Of a stretch of DNA of 39,028 bases, positions 34,300 to 39,028 are shown one piece after another; position 1 is the first letter of the stretch, and the number at the start of each line of letters is the position of its first letter. The stretch is from an uncultured Ruminococcus sp. GTDB taxonomy: Bacteria > Bacillota > Clostridia > Oscillospirales > Ruminococcaceae. The position numbers were made by a program, and so were the translations under genes. The notes beneath the pieces are model-generated. The model searched no databases. It had not been told where the DNA came from and worked only from the letters and a program-made list of their open reading frames with translations. The stretch spans positions 1 through 39,028 of the forward strand of contig CAMBLM010000016.1 of assembly GCA_945868475.1 (NCBI GenBank), in the 5' to 3' direction.

Positions 34300-34502
34300 T
34301 GATAATTGACAGGATAGAGGGAAAGACGGTCGTTATCGAGGACGGTGACAGGTACTTCAACGCGGATATCTCGCTTTTTGACGGGGCGGTGCGCGAGGGT
34401 GATGTCATTGCGGAAAAGGACGGGCGTTACTTCGCTGACAAAAATGCGACAAAAAAGCGCAGGGAGGATATCATCAAGCTGCAGAACAGCTTGTGGGAAT
34501 AA
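34296..34502 (+). CDS. DUF3006 family protein
   Basis: ATG 34296 overlaps the stop of the metallo-hydrolase (ATGA), signalling translational coupling. It encodes 68 residues. IDRIEGKTVVIEDGDRYFNAD and the DGAVREGDVI segment are typical of DUF3006, a small beta-rich domain repeatedly found next to ComEC-like hydrolases. The function is unknown. An extended start at 34224 lies inside the preceding gene and lacks a ribosome binding site. Confidence 0.85.
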   Translation: MMIIDRIEGKTVVIEDGDRYFNADISLFDGAVREGDVIAEKDGRYFADKNATKKRREDIIKLQNSLWE

Positions 34503-34520
34503 AAAAGAAGGTAAAAAGTT

Positions 34521-35429
34521 ATGCAGAAGTTATTGTTTGACGAATTAAGGGAAAGGTTGCCGAAGCTTTCAAAGGGTCACAAGAAAATTGCGGAGTATAT
34601 GCTCAATCATTATGACAAGGCGGCGTTCATGACGGCATCGAAGCTCGGCGGCATTGTCGGGGTTAGCGAATCGACGGTGGTTCGTTTTGCGACAGAGCTT
34701 GGTTATGAGGGTTATCCCGAACTCCAGCGCGCGCTGAAAGATTACACGAGCAATATGCTCACGACTGTTCAGCGTATCGATGTTATGAATGACCGTCTTG
34801 CTGACGAGGACGTTTACGAAAAGATCATAAGCATGGATATAGACAAGCTGAAAAAGACGCTCGAAGAGGGTGACAAGGAGCAGTTCTACAGCACTGTTGA
34901 CGCACTTTGCAATGCGAAGAACATTTACGTTATCGGTGCGCGTTCGGCGGCTGTACTCGCGCGTTTCCTTTCGTTCTACTTTACGATGATGTGCGACAAT
35001 GTAAAGCTTGTTCACACGACTTCGACCTCGGAAATGTTTGAGCAGATACTCAACATCGGCGAGGGTGACATCATGATAGGAATAAGCTTCCCGAGATACT
35101 CGAATCACACGGTAAAAGCATTCCGCTATGCTTCGTCAAAGGGTGCTACGGTCATTGCGATAACGGACAGTCTTGCTTCGCCGCTTGCGGAATATGCGGA
35201 CAACATTCTTATTGCAAGGAGCGACATGGTATCGTTCGCGGATTCACTTATTGCGCCGATGAGCGTTATAAATGCGCTCATCGTTGCGGTCGGAATGAGA
35301 AAGCGTGATTACGTTGCGGACAGCTATCAGAGGTTAGAGGAGATCTGTGACGAATATCAGGCCTATGATAATTTTGACGGCAGGAATTCGGAGTTTTCTC
35401 CGCTTCACCGCAAGGAAGATATTTTATAA
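34521..35429 (+). CDS. MurR/RpiR family transcriptional regulator
   Basis: ATG 34521 follows GAAGG. It encodes 302 residues. The N-terminal HTH_6 domain (1-78) has KIAEYMLNHYDKAAFMTASKLGGIVGVSESTVVRFATELGYEGYPELQRAL. A SIS sugar-phosphate-binding domain follows at about 130-260 (IYVIGARSAAVLARFL, IMIGISFPRYSNHTVKAFRYASSKGATVIAITDS). Such proteins sense sugar phosphates, often amino sugars. No sugar genes are adjacent, so the target is unknown. The neighbouring genes are RNA-modification genes. Confidence 0.9.
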   Translation: MQKLLFDELRERLPKLSKGHKKIAEYMLNHYDKAAFMTASKLGGIVGVSESTVVRFATELGYEGYPELQRALKDYTSNMLTTVQRIDVMNDRLADEDVYEKIISMDIDKLKKTLEEGDKEQFYSTVDALCNAKNIYVIGARSAAVLARFLSFYFTMMCDNVKLVHTTSTSEMFEQILNIGEGDIMIGISFPRYSNHTVKAFRYASSKGATVIAITDSLASPLAEYADNILIARSDMVSFADSLIAPMSVINALIVAVGMRKRDYVADSYQRLEEICDEYQAYDNFDGRNSEFSPLHRKEDIL

Positions 35430-35458
35430 ACTTATAAACCGAAAGGAACGGTCAACAG

Positions 35459-36433
35459 ATGGATCATATCTGTATCGGAAATGTAAAAATTGAGAGGACG
35501 GCTGCGCTTGCGCCTATGGCTTCGGTGGCGGACAGGGCTTACCGTGCTGTCTGCAAGGAGCAGGGTGCGGCATACATGGTTTCGGAGATGATCTCGGCAA
35601 AGGGATTATGCTATTCCGACAGAAAGACGGAGGAGCTTTGCACTGTCATTGACAGCGAGCGGCCTTACGCTTTGCAGCTTTTCGGCGAAGACCCCAAATT
35701 TGTCGGCAGGGCGGCTTCGATGCTGATGAAATACAAGCCCGATATACTGGATATAAACATGGGTTGTCCCGTTCCTAAGATAGTTGGCAGCGGCAGCGGA
35801 AGTGCGCTTATGAAAACGCCCGAAATTGCGGCTGAGATAGTTCGTGCGGCTGTGAAAAACAGTGATGTTCCCGTTACGGTGAAGTTCCGCAAGGGTTGGG
35901 ACGATGACAATGTCAATGCTGTTGAATTCGCAAAGGTGATAGAGCAGGCAGGCGCATCGATGATAGCCGTTCACGGGCGTACCCGTGTTCAGATGTATCA
36001 CGGAAAGGCTGACCGTGACATTATCCGGCAGGTGAAAGAGGCTGTTTCGATACCCGTTATCGGCAACGGTGACATCGATTCGCCCGAGAGTGCGGCGGAT
36101 ATGTACAAACAGACGGGGTGTGACCTTGTTATGATAGGCAGGGGAAGTTACGGTCGTCCGTGGCTTTTCTCGCAGATAAAAAGCTACATGGAAACGGGTG
36201 AATATGCGCCCGAGCCAACGCTTGAAGAAAAGCTTGCGATAATGCTTCATCAGGCGGAGCTGACGGTCGGATTCAAGGGTGAGAAAAAGGCTATGGCGGA
36301 GCTTCGCAGGCAATGCTCGTTCTATCTGAAAGGTTTGCCGAATGCGGCGAGCTTCCGCGGCAGGTGCGGAACTCTGACCTGCATGGACGACCTGCGCAGT
36401 CTGACGGACGAGATACTGAGGGCGGCTTTATGA
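35459..36433 (+). CDS. dusB: tRNA-dihydrouridine synthase DusB
   Basis: ATG 35459 follows GAAAGGAA. It encodes 324 residues. The FMN enzyme reduces uridines in the tRNA D-loop. Key parts are LAPMASVADRAYR, DINMGCPVPKI (catalytic Cys103), VTVKFRKGWDD, HGRTRVQMYHGKAD and GNGDIDSPESA. The C-terminal helical domain binds tRNA. The segment after PKIV reads GSGSGSALMK rather than the usual KNGDGSALM/NGAGSALL. The stop overlaps the rimI start. Confidence 0.94.
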   Translation: MDHICIGNVKIERTAALAPMASVADRAYRAVCKEQGAAYMVSEMISAKGLCYSDRKTEELCTVIDSERPYALQLFGEDPKFVGRAASMLMKYKPDILDINMGCPVPKIVGSGSGSALMKTPEIAAEIVRAAVKNSDVPVTVKFRKGWDDDNVNAVEFAKVIEQAGASMIAVHGRTRVQMYHGKADRDIIRQVKEAVSIPVIGNGDIDSPESAADMYKQTGCDLVMIGRGSYGRPWLFSQIKSYMETGEYAPEPTLEEKLAIMLHQAELTVGFKGEKKAMAELRRQCSFYLKGLPNAASFRGRCGTLTCMDDLRSLTDEILRAAL

Positions 36434-36873
36434 GATACACGATAAGAAAGGCGGCTTCGGCTGACCTTAAAGCTATGTTTGAGATAGAGCAAGCCTGCAT
36501 TGCCGATCCTTGGAGCATGGCGGCGTTCGGGAGCAGTTTTGCGGCTGACGGGGCGTTATTTCTCGTTGCCGAAGCTGAAAGCGGTGAGGTTTGCGGCTTC
36601 GTGACGGCTAATACGGTGCTGGACGAGATAAGCATTTACAACATTGCTGTAAAAGAGGGGTTCAGGCGGCTCGGCATTGCTTCGGCACTTCTTGGAGAAC
36701 TTGAAAAAGGCAAGCCTTACAGAATTGATCTTGAAGTAAGGGAGAGCAATGCTTCGGCGATAGCTTTATACGAAAAATGCGGCTTTGTGCAGGTCGGTAT
36801 GCGCAAAAATTTTTACTCAAAACCGACGGAAAATGCTGTGCTTATGACTAAATTTAATAATCGGAACGCATAA
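36430..36873 (+). CDS. rimI: Ribosomal protein S18 alanine N-acetyltransferase RimI
   Basis: ATG 36430 overlaps the dusB stop by four bases (ATGA). It encodes 147 residues; an upstream start at 36313 lies within dusB and is rejected. It is a GNAT-fold enzyme with the acetyl-CoA loop GFRRLGIASALL and the C-terminal LEVRESNASAIALYEKCGF. RimI and TsaD genes are commonly adjacent in Firmicutes (with tsaB). Confidence 0.9.
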   Translation: MRYTIRKAASADLKAMFEIEQACIADPWSMAAFGSSFAADGALFLVAEAESGEVCGFVTANTVLDEISIYNIAVKEGFRRLGIASALLGELEKGKPYRIDLEVRESNASAIALYEKCGFVQVGMRKNFYSKPTENAVLMTKFNNRNA

Positions 36874-36931
36874 GCAGAGCATTTTTGTGTACTGCTTTGG
36901 GCAGAATTTCTTTGAAGAAAGGAAGAATGAA

Positions 36932-37954
36932 ATGAAGATACTCGGAATAGAATCCTCCTGCGATGAAACGGCGGCGGCTGTCATTGAGGACGGAAGAAAG
37001 ATACTTTCCAACGTTGTTTCGACGCAGATAGAAGAACACAAGAAATACGGCGGAGTTGTACCAGAAATCGCTTCGCGCCGACACTGTGAGAACATTCTCG
37101 GAGTTGTGAGAAAGGCACTTGAAGATGCGGACACCGATCTTGACGGGATAGACGCTATCGGTGTTACTTATGCGCCCGGTCTGATAGGTGCGCTCCTTGT
37201 GGGTGTGAGCTTTGCAAAGGGATTGGCTCTTGCGGCGGACAAGCCGCTTATTCCCGTACATCACATTGCGGGACACATTGCGGCGAATTATCTTGCGAGT
37301 GCGGAAACGGACGAGCCTTTGAAGCCGCCGTATTTATGTCTTGTTGCGAGCGGCGGACATTCGCACATAATTGAGGTAACGGACTACACGAAGTTTCATG
37401 TTATCGGCAGGACGCATGATGATGCGGCAGGTGAGGCTTTCGACAAGGCGGCGAGAGTGCTTGGATTCTGCTACCCCGGCGGTGTACAGATAGACAAGGC
37501 TGCGCAGAGCGGAAACCCGAACGCTTACAGGCTTCCTCACCCGAAGATAACGGGAAGCGAATATGATTTTTCGTTCAGCGGCTTAAAGACCGCGGTTATA
37601 AACCTTGCTCACAATGCGGAGCAGAAGGGTGAGGAGATAAACAAGAACGATCTTGCGGCTTCGTTCCAGAAGACGATATCGGAAATCCTTGTTGGCAAGA
37701 CCATTGCGGCGGCTAAGGCGTACAATTACAGGACAGTTGCACTTGCAGGCGGTGTTTCGGCGAATTCCGCGGTGCGTGGTCTGCTTGAAAAGGAATGTAA
37801 GAAGAACGGAATGAAGCTTTATATGCCTCCGTTGTACCTTTGCGGTGACAATGCGGCTATGATAGGCTGTCAGGCTTATTACGATTATCTTTCGGGCAAG
37901 CGCGCGGGAATGGATCTTAATGCAATTGCGACGCTTTCGCTTGAAGAAATATGA
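36932..37954 (+). CDS. tsaD: tRNA N6-adenosine threonylcarbamoyltransferase TsaD
   Basis: ATG 36932 follows GAAAGGAAG; an upstream in-frame ATG at 36887 adds 15 unrelated residues. It encodes 340 residues. TsaD transfers threonylcarbamoyl from its AMP adduct to adenosine 37 of ANN-reading tRNAs. Metal ligands are in HHIAGH (His111, His115). The start ILGIESSCDETAAAVIEDG, VVPEIASRRHCENI, ASGGHSHI and the ASKH-fold GGVSANSAVR are diagnostic. tsaB is not in this window. Confidence 0.96.
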   Translation: MKILGIESSCDETAAAVIEDGRKILSNVVSTQIEEHKKYGGVVPEIASRRHCENILGVVRKALEDADTDLDGIDAIGVTYAPGLIGALLVGVSFAKGLALAADKPLIPVHHIAGHIAANYLASAETDEPLKPPYLCLVASGGHSHIIEVTDYTKFHVIGRTHDDAAGEAFDKAARVLGFCYPGGVQIDKAAQSGNPNAYRLPHPKITGSEYDFSFSGLKTAVINLAHNAEQKGEEINKNDLAASFQKTISEILVGKTIAAAKAYNYRTVALAGGVSANSAVRGLLEKECKKNGMKLYMPPLYLCGDNAAMIGCQAYYDYLSGKRAGMDLNAIATLSLEEI

Positions 37955-37963
37955 GGGAAGATT

Positions 37964-38683
37964 ATGCCGAGATTTTTTATTGACCACGAACCGACGGATT
38001 ATATAAATGTTGAGGGTGCGGACGCGCGGCACATTGGCTATTCGCTCCGAATGAAGATCGGTGACGAGATAACGTTCTGCCGCACGGGGACGGACTATAT
38101 TTGCGAGATAGAGGATATGACCGAGGGTTCGGTCTTATGTCGGGTAAAGGAGGCTGTGCAGTCGAAGTGCGAGCCAAGCTTAAAACTGACGATATATCAG
38201 GCATTTCCGAAGCAGGACAAGTTCGAGCTGATAATACAGAAAGTGACGGAGCTTGGGGCGGTGCGGATAGTGCCGTTTCTTTCGCGCAGGTGCGTATCAC
38301 GTCCCGACAAAAAGGACTTTGCGAAGAAGCGTGAGCGTTTTATGCGCATTGCCGAAGAGGCGGCAAAGCAGTCGGGGAGAGGAATAATCCCCGAGATAGG
38401 GGAGCTGATGAGCTTTGACGAGGCGGTAAAGGATATGTCGGCTGCGCAGATAAAGCTTATATGCTACGAGAACGGCGGTCAGAAGCTTTCGGGGATAGAT
38501 TTTATGTCTGCGGACACGGCGGCTGTAATGATAGGCTCAGAGGGCGGATTTGAGCGTTCTGAGGTGGAAAAGGCAGAGGAGAGCGGAACTGTGCCTATAT
38601 GGCTGGGCGAGAGGATACTCCGATGCGAGACATGTCCTATTGCAGTGACGGCTATTATAATGAATCTGAGTGGGAATATGTGA
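37964..38683 (+). CDS. rsmE: 16S rRNA (uracil1498-N3)-methyltransferase RsmE
   Basis: ATG 37964, ten nt after the tsaD stop, with GGGAAG upstream. It encodes 239 residues. RsmE methylates U1498 of 16S rRNA. The N-terminal PUA-like domain starts MPRFFID. The SPOUT knot has IQKVTELGAVRIVPF, the RCVSRPDKKD segment with AEEAAKQSGR, and the C-terminal IGSEGGFERSEVEKAEESGTVPIWLGERILRCETCPIAV. Confidence 0.95.
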   Translation: MPRFFIDHEPTDYINVEGADARHIGYSLRMKIGDEITFCRTGTDYICEIEDMTEGSVLCRVKEAVQSKCEPSLKLTIYQAFPKQDKFELIIQKVTELGAVRIVPFLSRRCVSRPDKKDFAKKRERFMRIAEEAAKQSGRGIIPEIGELMSFDEAVKDMSAAQIKLICYENGGQKLSGIDFMSADTAAVMIGSEGGFERSEVEKAEESGTVPIWLGERILRCETCPIAVTAIIMNLSGNM

Positions 38684-38706
38684 AATCAGTATTAGAAGTA
38701 TCAGAG

Positions 38707-38745
38707 CAGGTCAGAGCCGCGGCAGCGGCTTTGACCTGTGTTTTT
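38707..38745 (+). terminator. Strong terminator after rsmE
   Basis: A 14-bp stem 38707-38720 pairs with 38725-38738 (one G-U) around a GGCA loop, followed by TGTTTTT. It closes the gene run that ends with rsmE. Confidence 0.9.
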
Positions 38746-38770
38746 ATATGGGTAGGAAGTTAATTAGGTG

Positions 38771-38876
38771 TAATACTAAACACCAATAAAATACAGGAAA
38801 AAATCTGCGCCGAAATCCTATATATGTGAGATTATCGGCTTGATTTTTTCCAAATTTTAAATGGTGTTTAGTATAA
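38771..38876. mobile_element. MITE-like palindromic repeat, copy 2
   Basis: TAATACTAAACACCAATAAA on the left and the inverted ATGGTGTTTAGTATAA on the right. The internal AAAAAATCTGCGC and GCTTGATTTTT match copy 1 at 26622, with about three-quarters of positions shared by eye. It is non-coding. The remaining 38877-38970 shows nothing supportable. Confidence 0.72.
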
Positions 38877-38974
38877 ATACTATATTGATTTAATGTGACG
38901 TTGTAATAATTGCATATAAAAAGTCTGAAAATGTTGAAAAAATCGAACAAAACATAGAACGTGGAAAAAAAGGC

Positions 38975-39004
38975 TTGACAATCAACGCTAAAAGTGTTAA
39001 TATA
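38975..39004 (+). promoter_or_regulatory. Promoter directed out of the window
   Basis: TTGACA (38975-38980) is followed after 18 nt by TAATAT (38999-39004); an alternative -10 TATAAT lies 20 nt away (39001-39006). It probably drives a gene or structured leader beyond the right edge. Confidence 0.6.
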
Positions 39005-39028
39005 ATAAAGCTGTCAGCGAGGGAAACC

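Overview
The window looks like a low-to-moderate GC Clostridia chromosome, most likely a Ruminococcus/Oscillospiraceae-type Firmicute. This is inferred from the unbroken S10-spc-alpha ribosomal order, zinc-ribbon forms of S14, L24, L36 and adenylate kinase, AGGAGG ribosome binding sites, frequent GTG/TTG starts, and the tepA-ylzJ-ftsK/spoIIIE neighbourhood. All real genes are on the + strand. I saw no rRNA, tRNA or CRISPR array.

Region 1 (1-8370) is an accessory island between the 3' end of a phosphofructokinase gene and the ribosomal operon. It holds three paralogous two-gene cassettes (A 690-3063, B 3085-5770, C 5728-8081). Each starts with a near-identical promoter/leader repeat and a gene whose product begins with the same Ser/Thr/Lys/Gln-rich leader (MAIRT..TARSSSYS) carrying two copies of a K-R-[DN]-[ST]-F motif. 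C-termini differ: A and C carry related domains resembling SleB/CwlJ-type cell-wall hydrolases, while B carries an unrelated domain. The second gene encodes a lipoprotein (A, C) or a polytopic membrane protein (B). Lipoprotein 3' ends plus terminators are identical over about 203 nt between A and C, and the last codons of the membrane-protein gene recur as an orphan scar before unit B. The layout resembles a polymorphic effector/immunity array diversified by recombination. I do not recognise it as a named system, and it is the best candidate here for something undescribed. Gene A is split by a -1 frameshift at a dnaX-like A AAA AAG heptamer.

Region 2 (8545-25027) is the ribosomal superoperon. 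A sigma-A promoter and a leader with an intrinsic terminator precede rpsJ. The S10 part (rpsJ-rplC-rplD-rplW-rplB-rpsS-rplV-rpsC-rplP-rpmC-rpsQ) is followed by a second, consensus promoter embedded in a 12-bp inverted repeat. Then come the spc and alpha parts (rplN-rplX-rplE-rpsZ-rpsH-rplF-rplR-rpsE-rpmD-rplO-secY-adk-map-KOW gene-infA-rpmJ-rpsM-rpsK-rpsD-rpoA-rplQ), closed by a strong terminator. These genes build both ribosomal subunits and supply the translocon, initiation factor 1, protein N-terminal processing and the RNA polymerase alpha subunit.

Region 3 (25100-39028) is ordinary chromosome. It contains a small membrane protein, tepA, a ylzJ-like gene, uppP (cell-wall lipid carrier recycling), ftsK/spoIIIE (DNA translocase), a membrane protein, a YgiQ-type radical SAM enzyme, a ComEC-like metallo-hydrolase with a DUF3006 partner, an RpiR-type regulator, dusB, rimI, tsaD and rsmE. 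The last group is largely tRNA/rRNA modification. Two copies of a 105-bp MITE-like repeat (26622 and 38771) and small GC-rich palindromic intergenic repeats (30541, 31186) are scattered through it.
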